The translations under genes were made by a program, and so were the position numbers. Source: Capsicum annuum (taxonomy: Eukaryota; Streptophyta; Magnoliopsida; Solanales; Solanaceae). Taken from it: a stretch of DNA of 64,000 bases. Position 1 is the stretch's first letter. The number at the start of each line of letters is the position of its first letter. The notes beneath the pieces are model-generated. The model was not told where the DNA came from and made no database searches. It was given only the letters and a program-made list of their open reading frames with translations. Shown here piece by piece: positions 34,965-46,864 of the stretch. The stretch is from the NCBI RefSeq assembly GCF_002878395.1, contig NC_061114.1, positions 142,841,275 through 142,905,274 on the forward strand, given 5' to 3'.

Positions 34965-37900
34965 TGAAATTCCCCAAGAGTACACCCTGGACACTACACG
35001 GTTCCTATAGCCCCAACTACCCAAGGTTTTCCCCAATCAATCTAAAATATAGAAATTACACCATTTCATCCCAATTTAGGTAACCTAACACAACAGACAA
35101 CAAATTCACTACAACTAGGGTAGGCACACTAACCTATATGAGTCATCATTATTCAATCCATGATCAATCTATAAGGGAAGTCAGATATGAAGAAGACTTA
35201 CTAGTAATGTATATCAGGCTTAATAAATTATAATCAACCAAGTAATATAGGATGAAAATAGAAACTGAGTGCACATATGTATGAGTATATCTCATACAAC
35301 CAATTAGGGACACATATCTATCTCTTTTATTATGCCTCACCCATACCCTATGCCTTAGGATATTCTAGCCTCCAAATTAGTATAAGATGATACAAGATAA
35401 TTTAATAAAATAAAATAAATTCTCATACAGAATATCACAAACAAGGTTCTATGACAATAATATAATAACTAAATACGTATATAGTATCAAACCAAACCAA
35501 GGAATGTAATACAACGCAAATGATGCACTGTGATGGAATGACGATGATGAATGATGAACATTATTGCATAACCTTCTATACACACCCTCAAAGCTCATCG
35601 CTACAAGGTAGGATCCATGGAGGGTTTGAAACCCATATGTTGTATCTCATATCTAAATCAAAATCTTAACTCTCCTCTTTGGCTCATGATCTCAAAGAGG
35701 TTTTTCGTAAAAGTATCTTATTTTCTTTCAAAAATAGTATTTCCCAGTGGTACCATGTCTTATGAATATTCATTCATGATATGAGGATGTAATGCTCATA
35801 ATAAATCTGTGTGAAGATCAAAACCATTCAATAAATATATAAGTGAGATTAAAATCAAGTCAATGTATCATTAATTCATGTTTTTAGTTTTCACTTGGCA
35901 CCACTAGAATAAATAGTCATGTAGTCATCAATAATTTAATTTTCAACCCTTCACTCAGGCATCACTAATAATAATAATGCAATTAAATGCTTAAATAAGA
36001 CCTAAAATGTCAATCAAGCACCCACTCAGGTGACACAATGATAGGTAAAAAAATTTCTAATGCACAAATAAGGCCTACAATGTCAAGTCAAGCCCTTACT
36101 CGGGTGACACAATGATAGATAAAATATTGTAATATACAGTTAAGGCCTATGATTTAAAGTGAAGTCCCCACTAGGGAGACATAATAAATAATTAATGATT
36201 TAATTCATTGATAAGATTAATAACATCAAGTTAAGCCCCTATTCCAACATTAAATAATATATTCTCTAAAAATCTACATACAATATGTATATAAGCCCCC
36301 AATTAGGTAATAAATCACAAGCAGTTACTCGAGTTCCAAAATATGTTCACATAAGCCCCACATAGGCAACACAAAATAAATAGCATTCCCAACAACAGTA
36401 TATTATGTAAATAACCAAACTTAGTTTGTGTCATAAACTAAGTCTTATCAAATAGTACACGTTCGTTTATACTTAAAGCGTTTAGTAAACCTCAACCATT
36501 CCATAACAAGGTTAGAATAAACAACTATCCTATAGAAAGTACCCTTTGTCCGATACAAGCTCATAATAAAGGTAATCCTTATTAATTATTTAAGAGCACC
36601 AAGTTATCTATTTACAATCCATTATATATATACATATAAGTAGAAAAACTTACTAGAATAGGCATTTATAAAATCCATCAAAGACTCCAGTGCCTGTGGA
36701 GATGCTTTCCATATCACCTTAGTGGGACCCATAATCCTAAAAAAAACACAATAATACATACAAACAACATACAACTCATAAACACTTTGAAAAAAGTCAA
36801 GGTACATCTCAACTTGCCTTAAATAAAGATCCTCAAGTCAAAACACCATTCAAAGCCTCAACTGGAAGCTTAACTCCCTTGAATCAACACCAAATACATC
36901 CAAACTACTTAAAAATTACTTTTATAAGGCGAAAGAAAGCTCATAATCCTATATTGGCCCTATTTAAGAATGGTTCAAAATGAGTATGAAGAATAAAGAA
37001 AAATATTAAAGGAGTAAAATTTGAATTTTATTTAAGAATAAGTTTCCCCATATCAAGAGGAGACTATAGTTGAAAACCCATGCAAAGAGGAGCAACAATC
37101 AGGCCTCAAATATAAAGAAAACTAATTTAATCTTTACAAGGTAAAAACCCCAAAACACATTTAAAATGATGAATTAGAAGGTGTTTTGAACATGGAATCA
37201 TAGGAAATGGTAAATATAATATTAGGAACTTAACCACAAAAGATATCTTGAAAAGTCTTTTGAAATTGCCTTAAAACAAACTTCTAAAGGTTAAATATGG
37301 TGAAAATAGGGTTTTGGATCAAGACGAGGATTAAATTCCATCTAGGTAAAAAAAGGACTTTGCTATTACAGAACCCAAGGCCATAAATACGAAGTTCAAC
37401 CCGACCTAAACCCTCTGATTTAAGACAAGATATTGTGAATGCAATGATGAAATAGACCCGCCCACTAGTTACTCATCGTGATAGTAGAGCCCACTATCAT
37501 GATGTGAAAAAGGGGAAATTTACTCTTCACAAATATGATGTTGTCATCACTAATACAATGAGAGTGAAAATACTACTTTGTGAATGTGATAGAGGAGTTC
37601 ACAAATACAAAGGAAAGGGTCATATGCACCAGCAACTCTAGTATTAGCAAGATGCAAGGGATGAAATCTTTTGAATGGACCCTTGGGATTCATTCAAGAC
37701 AGAATAAAAATAAGTCAATAATTTTATTAGGCTAATTTTGATGTTTTAGACTCAATGACAATGTAAAATTTTTGAAAAAGGATCGTTTTCACAAAATTAA
37801 CTATCGATACCCTTTTTACCATTTTCTAAATAAATAGGTCAAAATGAGATATAAAGTCCCCAATACCAAACCAACCCAGCTATTAACCCAAATTTGGCAT

Positions 37901-38139
37901 TCTAGATCTGCTAGCTTAATCCATATTGCCATTCAACACTTGGATTAAGAAATGTTGACCGAAATTAACTATTGGCTCCATAATCCTCAAAATAACATCA
38001 ACTCACCCAAAACATTCGTGAAGGCCTTGTGGAACGTTCCAACCAGCCTCATAACTCACAAATTAGATAAGCAAACCACTGAGAAGGGAAAATAGTCAAA
38101 ATATAGAAATTTCTAAATTTTAATATGAGGGTCATTACA
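34965..38139 (-). repeat. 5' LTR of element G
   Basis: Starts tgaaattcccc (a mutated TGTAATTCCCC) and ends gggtcattaca. It holds a degenerate 70-base repeat array (35880-36390) and a decayed imperfect-repeat block at about 37440-37650 (catcgtgatagtagag, atcatgatgtg, cacaaatatgatg). Small open frames inside are not credible genes. I cannot match it confidently to the B LTR fragment at 1-1222. Confidence 0.75.
35880..36390 (-). repeat. Degenerate 70-base tandem repeats in the G LTR
   Basis: At least six copies of a taagcccccactcaggtgac-like core (near 35945, 36015, 36086, 36161, 36292 and 36353) spaced about 55-75 bases. Copies at 36015 and 36086 share actc(a/g)ggtgacacaatgatag. It sits in the LTR leader, where A, C, D and F carry their own repeated motif. 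Confidence 0.65.
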
Positions 38140-38280
38140 ATTCCTTATGAAAATCTATGGTTAATCAGGACCTTCATTAGATTTAATAGGATTTTGCAGA
38201 ATTAAAGGGTGTTCTCGGCTAAGGTACGAGTCACTTATCTATTCAAAATCCCATAATTAGGTCAAGTCATTATATACTAG
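38140..38280. other. Unassigned sequence between G and H
   Basis: Left flank of element H; the matching right flank begins at 62079. It has no coding frame and no recognisable motif. It may be part of an older LTR or host DNA. Confidence 0.4.
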
Positions 38281-38719
38281 TGATAGCCAGAAACTACAGA
38301 AACTAGAATTTGACTAAGGAAAATAAAGTAATAATTCAATGATAAATGAAAATTAGACACAAGAAGAGGAGGTTATTAAGAACTATAAGATAAGTCAATC
38401 CTTCAACCCTTAATTACAAGCTTCAAATCACACCTAATTCCTATGGTGACAGATATAGAAATGGTTACCCTCAAAATCATTTATTTCTAAGTCAAGCATC
38501 AATAAATCCTGAACAAACTCTCTTAAAGAGATTTATTCATTAATATTAAAAATCTAATATTAAAAATCAAACCAAGGAAAATAAAGCATGTTTTGGGTAT
38601 TTATGCCCCTAGGTCAATTATTACAAACTGGGGTCCAAAAGTGATCCATTTTTATTAAACTAGTCAAATTAACATATTTCGCTCATCTTGCCACATAGAT
38701 AGGCGTCTTTCTATACAAG
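38281..38719 (-). repeat. 3' LTR of element H, distal part
   Basis: Aligns with 61392-61785, the same part of the right LTR. It contains GGGTAT-TT-ATGCCC at 38595-38608. It is interrupted at 38719 by element I; the LTR resumes at 55041. Confidence 0.85.
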
Positions 38720-40829
38720 TATAATGACTCAAGAATTCCCCCTAGTCGTAAAATAGTGCTTGGAGTCAAAAGTGACCCCAAGCTAACCCATGGCCTTGAA
38801 TAACACTATGAGTACTAAAAAAAGTAACAAAATACTAGGCAGGCACTAAACTAAAATAATTGGTGGAAATCATAATAATGTAAAACTGAATATCAACAAA
38901 AATAGGAAATAGAACTGGCTGACAAAACATCCTGCCAAAAATCTAAATATCAGTCTAATAGCCTCTAAATTTGTAAGAGTTTTTGGGACAATTCCCCAAC
39001 TAACTATAACTAACTCAAATAAAATAAACTAACAAGAAAATAAACAACAGATAACTAGTCCTTAAATGATGAGGACTAACCAGAAACTACTTCCTAGTAG
39101 TGCGGGAATGTGCTAAGTATGATCTGGGTACTGAGCGTCCACACCTATATTATTAAATAATATAGCATAAAAAAGTATGCAATTAGTACTTTAAATGTAC
39201 CGAGTATTTGAGATGAGAGAACTTACTAAATATAAGCTGAACATGAATGTATGAAATCTGGTGACTAAATGCAAGACCAAGTATTATCATGTACTGAATG
39301 AAAATTAAATAGTCGAATATGTAAATACAAGGTCATATAAATCTGAAATATGACTTGAGGACTATGGGAGATAATAATAACTGGCATACCCGAATCTGAG
39401 CAAATTGATGTCCAATTTGTAAACCCAGTTCGAAGGGTGTCAGTACCTTACCAAAGGTACCAATATTGGATGGCGTGGATCCATTAAACTAATATCTCAA
39501 AGGATTAGAGTGTCAGTCCAAACTAGTGGGTGACACCTTATAACCTATGGAACTTAGAGACTTCTACTAAAGGTCTCAGTCCTTACTAATAAGTGTGTCT
39601 TCATCCATACGTTCACTCAGTGCTAAGTACCACTCCAAACTGAACGACACTGGAAACTTATGTACATGCTCAATACACTAATATTCTTGAAAATACCAAC
39701 ATATGCATAATCTAAAGTACTCAAGACACGTCAACTGATACATTCATGAAACTTTAGGTATCAAGTTTTCATAACCCACTATCTCTAACTATACAACTGT
39801 ACATGATAATATTAAAAAGCTAATTATAATAGAGATTTCCCAACTTCAAGCCAAAACTCAATCATTTATTAAATAAAGGGGAAACTTATGATTCTGAGCG
39901 TGCAAATATGTTACTCACATAGGAAAACTAGTACTCATGATTTAATTACAATAGCAACTGAAGGATTTAATAAAAACTCATATTGACTTGGAACCCAACT
40001 TAAAGGGAGAGTGTACTTGAGGTTTTAGAAGTTTTTAGGACTAAATGGGTGGAAGAGACCTATTGCTGAAATCTTGCATACCTAGAGATAGATTTATTGA
40101 ATAACTTCCTAGAATTTGTGCTTAAAGTTGAGGAACCGTAACTTGCTATTGGAGAAGTGAAAATTGTGCCTTTGTGCTAAGTGTTGAATGATTCTTAGTT
40201 TATGACGTGTTTGGGGAATACCAACCCTAAATAATCTGTCTTTTAGTGCCCAAATGGTGTGTTTTTGGGGTTAAAAGTATAGGAAAATACCTAAAAGCCC
40301 TATTTAAATTTTGTAGGAATTTCTGGGATATAGTCTTAATGGCTTAGGCAATGATTGTTAGGCTAATAATTAGTTATGGATAGGATTCATTGTCAAAGGA
40401 CCTATGCCTTGGACTCTAACTAGTATGACAATGACCTCTCACCTAATGACTCATTAAGACTGATAATGGGTTTTTAAAAAGAGCCATTATCAATAACTTA
40501 ATTTCTTGGATTCCTTCTATTATGTTGACGTGTCCACCTAATGACTCACTAGGATAGAAAATGAATCGTATCTTGGACTCATCACCACTAAGCTAAAATC
40601 TAGGATCCGTATTCGTAATTGTTGTGGAAATAAATCAACATAATAACTCATCATGTCTGACCATGATTCATTGACAGAGTCATTGTCATTGGCAATTTGT
40701 AGTTCATCGGGAAATTTTCTAGAACTTTTTTCTACGATAATAGATTAAGGTAAGAATAGTGGCATCCAAAAGCTAATTCGATAGCCTATCTTGTGATGGG
40801 TATAGAGCTCAAAAGGTTAGGGTGTTACA
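38720..40829 (-). repeat. 3' LTR of element I
   Basis: Starts tataatgactc (TGTAAT-like with one change) and ends ggtgttaca. It aligns with 52865-55035. It contains a donor-like CTAG/GTATGC on the minus strand (40077-40084) and an imperfect-repeat block at about 40370-40700 built on acctaatgactcayta and gatart words. Confidence 0.85.
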
Positions 40830-40846
40830 ATATCTCAACTTTGGGA
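40830..40846 (-). promoter_or_regulatory. Decayed polypurine tract of element I
   Basis: Minus strand reads CCCAAAGTTGAGATAT before the LTR; two T residues interrupt the purine run. Confidence 0.65.
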
Positions 40847-41067
40847 TCATTCATCCTCAAATGAAAATGACAAAGCTAAAAGTATAGGGTAAAAGCTAAG
40901 ATTTTTTTCTTGCACGAAATAGTTACGAGCGCAAACATGAGTTAATATCTGAATCTAAAACTAATGTATGGACCAAGCTAAACTCATGACTGCATGCTAT
41001 GACATAGGAATAGCTTGATGGTATGATATAGAAATAAGAGAACTAGTTAATTAAGAAAACTATTACC

Positions 41068-42370
41068 TCAAGTTGGGAATGGGTTCAAAGAGATAAGATG
41101 TGGATATTTTTCCAGCACATATGTCTTTGATTCCTAAGTAGCTCCCTCAACTGACTAATTTCTCCATAGAACCCTTACTAAAATAACCTCATTATTCCTC
41201 ATCTATGAATCTAAAGTTCAAGGACCTCAACTGGGACCTCTTCATAAGAGAGGTTGTCTCCCACGTTAACCCTTTCTAAAGGGACTACTAAGGTTAGATC
41301 ACCAATGCATTTCTTCATCAAAAAGACATGGAAGACTGGATACACTAATGCTACATCTGTAGGAAAATCTAACTCATAGGATACCTTTCCATATTAACTC
41401 ATAAACTTGTAAGGAACGACATGAAGGGGACTGAGCTTCCTTTTCTTACCAAACCTCTTCACCCCTTTTATGGGTAAAATTTTCAAGTAGACAAAATCAT
41501 TAACATCAAATTCAAGATCCCTTGTCCTCATATCTACATTGGATCTTTTATGAATTTATGCTATTTTTAATATTTCTCTAATCAGCTGAACCTTTTCTAT
41601 CACCTCATGCACTAAATCTGGCTTTATCAAAGAAACTTCACCAATCTTAAACAACCCAATGGTAAATCTACACCTTCTACCATAAAAAGCCTCAAATGGG
41701 GCCATCTTAATATAGGAGTGATAGCTGTTATTATAAGCAGACTCGATTAAAGGTAGGTGATCATCCTAACTTCCCTTTAAATCAATCACACATGCCAACA
41801 ACATGTCTTCTAAGGTATGAATGGTCCTCTCAACCTCACCATCTGTCTGTGAGTTAAAAGTTGTACTAAGATGAACTTAGGTTCCTAGAACCTTCTAAAA
41901 GGTTTTCCAAAATTAAGAGTTAAACTGGGTACCTCTATTTAAGATGATGGACAAAGGGAGCCCATGAAACTTTTTAAACTCTTTCAAATAAAGCTTAGTA
42001 TAATCATAGGATGAGTCTAAATTATTAACTGGCAAAAAGTGGGCTGACTTTTTCCTTCCATCCATGATACCCAAATAGAATCATGTTATTGATGAGTACA
42101 AGGAAACCCTTTAATGAAGTTCATATTCACCACCTTCAACTTCCAAATAGGAATACTAAAATCTTAAAGCGTACCACTAGGTCTCTAGTGCTCAACCTTA
42201 ATCTACTAGAAATTCTGATACTTAGTTATGAATTCTATGATATCCTTCTTTATGTCAATCGACCAATAGACTTCCTACAAATAATGGTTCATCTTAATAA
42301 CTCCTGGGTGAATAGAATATTGAGAACTATGAGCTTCTCCTAATATCCACTACCTTAGATCATCCATATC
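41068..42370 (-). pseudogene. Element I pol, C-terminal part (integrase core to chromodomain-like tail)
   Basis: The minus-strand text follows the A/C/D integrase block by block: the zinc-binding segment next to the F junction, the core around 42100-41900 (antisense of DSTWV- and TQF-like words), the central part around 41700, and the C-terminal region ending YPHL with a stop near 41068. Frames are broken throughout and no long ORF remains. It continues at 49352 after element F. Confidence 0.8.
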
Positions 42371-44851
42371 TGTAATACCCCATATTTCCCTAACCTAGAT
42401 TAACCCTCAGTACATAGGTTATCCTAAATAAAATTTTTGAAATACTCAGTAATTTTTAGATTTGAGCCTGATATTACATAGGAAATTTGATTATCTTTTC
42501 AATGATATAAAATTCACCTAAATCTGACATCGGAAAAGAAATTATGGCAATTTTAGGTTACGGTCGTTAAACATTGTCATTCTGGCCAGTAGCACATTGC
42601 GGAGTATGTTAAAAAATAGTAATTGTCAATTTCTAGTATTACTCCGAGATACTGATGCATCGCGCCATAGACCTAGTTCACAATTGGCAATTTCCAGTGT
42701 ACTAACGTGTTGCGGTGCACTTTCGATTCACAAATAAAGTGGCAGCACGATACCACAGCATCACGCCACCATACAATTTCCTAGTTATCATTTTCTAGTG
42801 ATATGGCGCAATAGCATCGTGTCGCGCCAGGGAACAAGATCGGGAAAATTTCTCAAAAAATTAAAGTTGTGCCCAGGGTTAAAACAGTCTTTTCCCATGA
42901 TTTTATTTCATCCAGATGTGGGATTTAAGCTCTAAAACTGTGTAAAATCCTTCATTATTCACTTTTGTCCAAAATCAAAAGGTAGTTCTCTCTCAAGAGA
43001 ACAAACCCTAGTCCAAGAATCAAGGTCCTTCTTCAAGAATCTCCCCCAACAACCTTCAAGAACTCTTCTTCTAAGGTATGTTAGATGTTTATCCATGGAT
43101 CCTTTCCTTCCATGGATCCCAAGAAACCTTTTTCAATATACAAGAATTATGATTTATGATTTCCATGTTTTAATCAGATAGAATTCATGTTCATAATGTT
43201 ATTTGAGTTTTAATCAATTATTTAGATTACAAGTTCCAAGGATTAATTCTAGTATGTGTTGAATTCCATGGTATTCATGATAAACCCTTCAAAATTTGTA
43301 AGATTGATTGTTGTAACCATTCTAACCCTAAGTGTTTATGATTTAATAAACAAGGTATGCTTCTTATGCATTTGATAAATAATCTATGAGAATGGAATAA
43401 TGTCATTATAGCATGCTATGTATTCCCAATTCATGTAGAAGTTAATGCATTACAAGTGTTTAATGGAATGTCTCTTTGAAGGAATTATGACCAAGTGAAC
43501 ATTGTTATGCTATTCAAGATTGTGCTTTTCTTTACTTTTCATGGTATAAAGTCTTGCGGGTATTTTATACCAGACAACTTAGCTATTTATTTAGAGCCAG
43601 TGTCAGTTATAGAATAGTATTAGTCATGTAACGATCAGTAGTACTCTCAGTCCATTATGGAACTCAGTAGAATTCGATCAGTTACAGAACTTAGGAAAAA
43701 CTCAATAATCTCATGAATTCAGTCCAATTCAGTCTAGTATAATAGTTTAATGTCATTCAGTTGGGAGTAGGATTCAGCATTGAGTAAACCCAAGGATGGG
43801 GTCTCACCTACCAGCAGAGGGTGTGATCCTTAGAAGTAATCCTTGTAGTATAAAACTACGTAGCCAGCGTAGGTGGAGATATCACACCTACCAGTTGAGG
43901 GTTGATAAGGTGCTCTACCTGACAGTAAAGGATACCACCGTTCTCGTTTAGGGAACTTACCAGTATAGGGTTACTTTTCATCTTGTCTTTACCTGTGGTA
44001 CGATAATAACAACCTTCCAATTAGAGTTACAAATTGGAACCCAGCTCAGTTATTAGTGAAGATTTGGGGCATGTTGGTTAGATAATTACCTCCCACAACT
44101 TCAATTTCAGTCTCAGTCTTCAGAATAGAACTCAGTTCATTTCTAAAGAATTTGGACTATTAGATACAGTCACTCAGTTATTAGTAACTCAGATTATCAG
44201 TATATTCAGTTATCAGATATCAAATTGAGTAGTAGTATACTCAGTCATAGTATGCATAGTATGTTCAGTAGTTATAGATCCTTTATGTATGCTAATCCAG
44301 CTCTTGCATATCAGTCAGTTAGTTATTGATCTTGCATATGAACCCATGCATTCATCCTTATGTCATTTAGAATACTAGTACATCCCACATACTGACCGCA
44401 TACCCATTTCTCATGCTATGATGTTTCATATTATAGTTTCAAATGCTCAGGTTCCTGACCACGCTTACCCAGATTTAGGCAATAGTAGCAGATTTAGCAG
44501 TGAGTCCTCATCTATCGAGGATATACTTTTATTTTAGTACTTCAGCTTAGCAGTATTTTAGTAGATGGAGTTAGTTGGGGGATTGTCCTATCAACTCCAC
44601 TTTTAGATAGTTTCAGTTAGAGGCTTTTCAGACTAGATTTTCAGATAGTATTTCAAATTTATATTTGATATTTTATATTTTATTAGTATATTAGATGTTT
44701 TGAATGTAATGGAATTTCAGCCCATTTTTCCTTATTAATTTTAGTTTTATCATTCAGTTCTCACCGCAGGTACCAGCTCATGGGTTAGCTTATGGTCCCT
44801 CGAGATCATTAGCACCATTTAGCATCCAGGGTGCAGACTCGGGGCGTTACA
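42371..44851 (+). repeat. 5' LTR of element F
   Basis: tgtaataccccat..ggggcgttaca, 2.48 kb. Order: block of gcgataccac/gcatcgcgcc-type repeats (42590-42840), decayed TATA region, donor-like AAG/GTATGT at 43073-43081, palindrome GGGTAT-TTT-ATACCA at 43558-43572, and four ACCTACCAG..AGGGT motifs (43807, 43887, 43917 and 43955). The end atgggttagcttatggtccc..gtgcagactcgggg is the family signature. Confidence 0.9.
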
Positions 44852-45061
44852 AACTTGGTATCAGAGTCTAAGGTATAATAGAGTCCTAGGAAGTCTAAAA
44901 AGCTGTATTGTATAGAGTCTTGTGCATAGGTGTGTAGCGCGCCACACTTATGGACAGGAGGCTAAGAAATGTTTTAGGAAAAGTTTCCCTTTTTTCAATA
45001 TTCACGTCGTGTGAGTCAAGTTAATCTCTCAATCTAATCCATTTTTTCCTTTTGTTTACAG
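43076..45061 (+). other. Predicted 5' leader intron of element F
   Basis: Donor AAG/GTATGT at 43076 and acceptor TTTTTTCCTTTTGTTTACAG ending at 45061, three bases before the gag ATG (45065). The 1,986-nt interval contains the U5 part of the LTR and the primer-binding site. The acceptor, with its pyrimidine tract, is one of the best splice-like sites in the window. Spliced RNA would encode gag but could not prime reverse transcription. Confidence 0.48.
44856..44867 (+). other. Primer-binding site of element F
   Basis: TGGTATCAGAGT, one base from the initiator Met-tRNA complement TGGTATCAGAGC, four bases after the LTR end. Confidence 0.92.
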
Positions 45062-45064
45062 AAT

Positions 45065-46264
45065 ATGCCTCCCAAAAGGACTAATGAAAGAAGAACCAGA
45101 AATTGTTCAGCCCCTTAGCCCATTCAGGAATATCCCCTAGATGAACATATCTCTCATACAAAATTTAGAGCTGTATTCACTACTATAGCTAATTCAGTAG
45201 TAGCTCAGAATAAATGGCCAGCTGCTGTTCCAGTTAACCCATTGGCCAATACTACTGCAACCAGAACTTGGGACTTCACTCAGATGAATCCTCCTTCCTT
45301 TACAAGATCTAAGTCTGAAGAGGATCTACAGGAATTCCTCAATTAGGTTCAGAAAGTCACAAATATCATAGGAATAACTTCTAGTGAGGGTTCTGAGTTA
45401 GCCACCTATCAGCTATAAGATATAGCCTATACGTTGTTTAAGTAGTGAAAGGTAGATAAGAGTATAGATACAGAGCCCATAGACTGGGAAGAGTTTGCTA
45501 CTACCTTCATAAAAAGATTCTTTCCGTTAGAGTTGAGAGAAGACAAAGTGTTAGAGTTCATTAATCTCAGACAAGGTAGTATAATCGTGAAAGAGTATTC
45601 CCTCAAGTTTACTCAGTTATCCATGTATGCTTTCCATGTAGTAGCAAACAATAGGTCCAGAATGAGCAAGTTTGTATCTAGATTGTCAAACAGTATGGTT
45701 ATGGAGTGCAGAACAACAATGTTGATTAAAGAGATAGACATATCTAGGCTTATGGTCTTTGCTCAACAGATTGAGGAGCAGAAGCTTAAGAAGAAGGAGA
45801 GAGAAAATAAAAGGTCTAGAACAGGTAGCCTTAATTTCAATCAACCTAAGTCAGATGGGGATAACTATTCTGAGTTTTGTCCAAAGTCTTCAGTCCCAGC
45901 TCCATCCTCAGCCAGTGTATCGATGACCCAGGATAGCATAAGCATTGGTCGTACTAATCTATTTTGCAGAGAGTGTAGTAAGAATCATAAGGGTATGTGC
46001 AGAGCTAGTAGTGATGTTTATTTTGGGTTTGGCAAGCCAGGCCACAGAATCAGAGATTGTCCTCAGTCAGGTTCTCATAGGTAGTATACTTGTCCTTCAG
46101 CTGAGTCAGGTCACCAAAATCAGCAAGGTGCCGTGTCCAGTGCCATCAGTGGGAAACTCCTAAGTAGGCTTTATTCATTTTAATCCAGACAAGATTAGGA
46201 AAGTTCTCCTAATATGGTTACTGGTATGTCATAGACCTCCAATTTACATATTTATACCTTAGTT
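45065..46264 (+). pseudogene. Element F gag and protease leader, degenerate
   Basis: Starts ATG 45065 with MPPKRTNERRTRN. In-frame stops at 45116 (TAG), 45344 (TAG), 45416 (TAA), 45443 (TAG) and 45446 (TGA) all sit where relatives have Gln or Trp. From 45449 the frame is open to 46081: LEFINLRQGSIIVKEYSLKF (gag core), a Lys/Glu-rich stretch at about 45780-45830, and a knuckle VYFGFGKPGHRIRDCPQ, in which two Cys of CFGCG are lost. Beyond the TAG at 46082 the same frame runs into the protease leader (GHQNQQGAVSS, NMVTGM, LHIYTLVLDLRY) and ends exactly where relatives have the catalytic LLDPGA. Only a gag product was ever likely. Confidence 0.88.
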
Positions 46265-46851
46265 TTAGATCTCAGATATTAAGTCATAATTTAGTTCGTA
46301 GGTGCCCCGTACAACATCTCATGCTTCTCCTTAGTATCTCAGCTAAGTCAGCATTCTCAAGGGACATAGTGTCCCAAGGGGGAGATGCACTATAATCCCC
46401 GAGCTACCATGATCTAAACCTTCTATTTTATCTTCATGTAGTGAATCCAGTTAGAGTAATGGGTCCTCATAGTTGACCCTCAAGACCCAATCTCAGCCGT
46501 AAGATATGTACTCAAGGGCTTAGTTTAGTTTACGATATTCAATTTATGCATCATGATTCAGGCTTAGTTATGTCCTCATGTTACTATTCATGCATATTCA
46601 GTCATGTATTCATCAATCTGCTCAGACATGTACTCGTGGATCAGACATGCATGTTCAATATGTAAACTCAGCTTATCAGTATTTTCAGTCATGTATCCTA
46701 TGCATCAAATTTACATGTTTAGGATGTAAGTTCAGTCTATCAGGATAATCACATAATTATGCTTTAGTTGTGCATGTCTATTTTAGTACATAAACTCAGT
46801 CTATCCGTACTCTTTCAGCTTAACTAGCCACATTCGAGGACGAATGTTCCC
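46265..46851 (+). other. 3' untranslated region of element F with an internal polypurine tract
   Basis: No coding frame. The first part (46290-46400) contains gttcgtaggtgccccgt and aagggggagat at 46375-46386, followed by actataatccccgag, which resembles an LTR start. The second part has the tcatgcat/cagtcatgtat words of the post-pol spacers. E has the same arrangement at 30255-30775. Confidence 0.65.
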
Positions 46852-46864
46852 AAGGGGAAGATAT
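46852..46864 (+). promoter_or_regulatory. LTR-adjacent polypurine tract of element F
   Basis: aaggggaagatat directly before tgtaatacccc. Just upstream is attcgaggacgaatgttccc, the sense form of the gaacattcatcc words next to the other PPTs. Confidence 0.85.

Larger units (their letters stand above)
34248..38139 (-). mobile_element. Element G: 5' part of a gypsy element (gag start, PBS, 5' LTR)
   Basis: Minus-strand element cut at 34247 by element E. Only the N-terminal half of gag, the primer site and a 3.18-kb LTR are present; pol and the 3' LTR are absent from the window. The LTR differs from those of A, C, D and F. The ending ggtcattaca and gag sequence still place it in the same broad group. 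Confidence 0.75.

Noticed and set aside
34248..38139. Element G as the missing 5' half of element B
   Set aside because: Both are minus-strand and one lacks what the other has, but the LTR sequences (1-1222 and 34965-38139) do not align by eye, and their repeated motifs differ.
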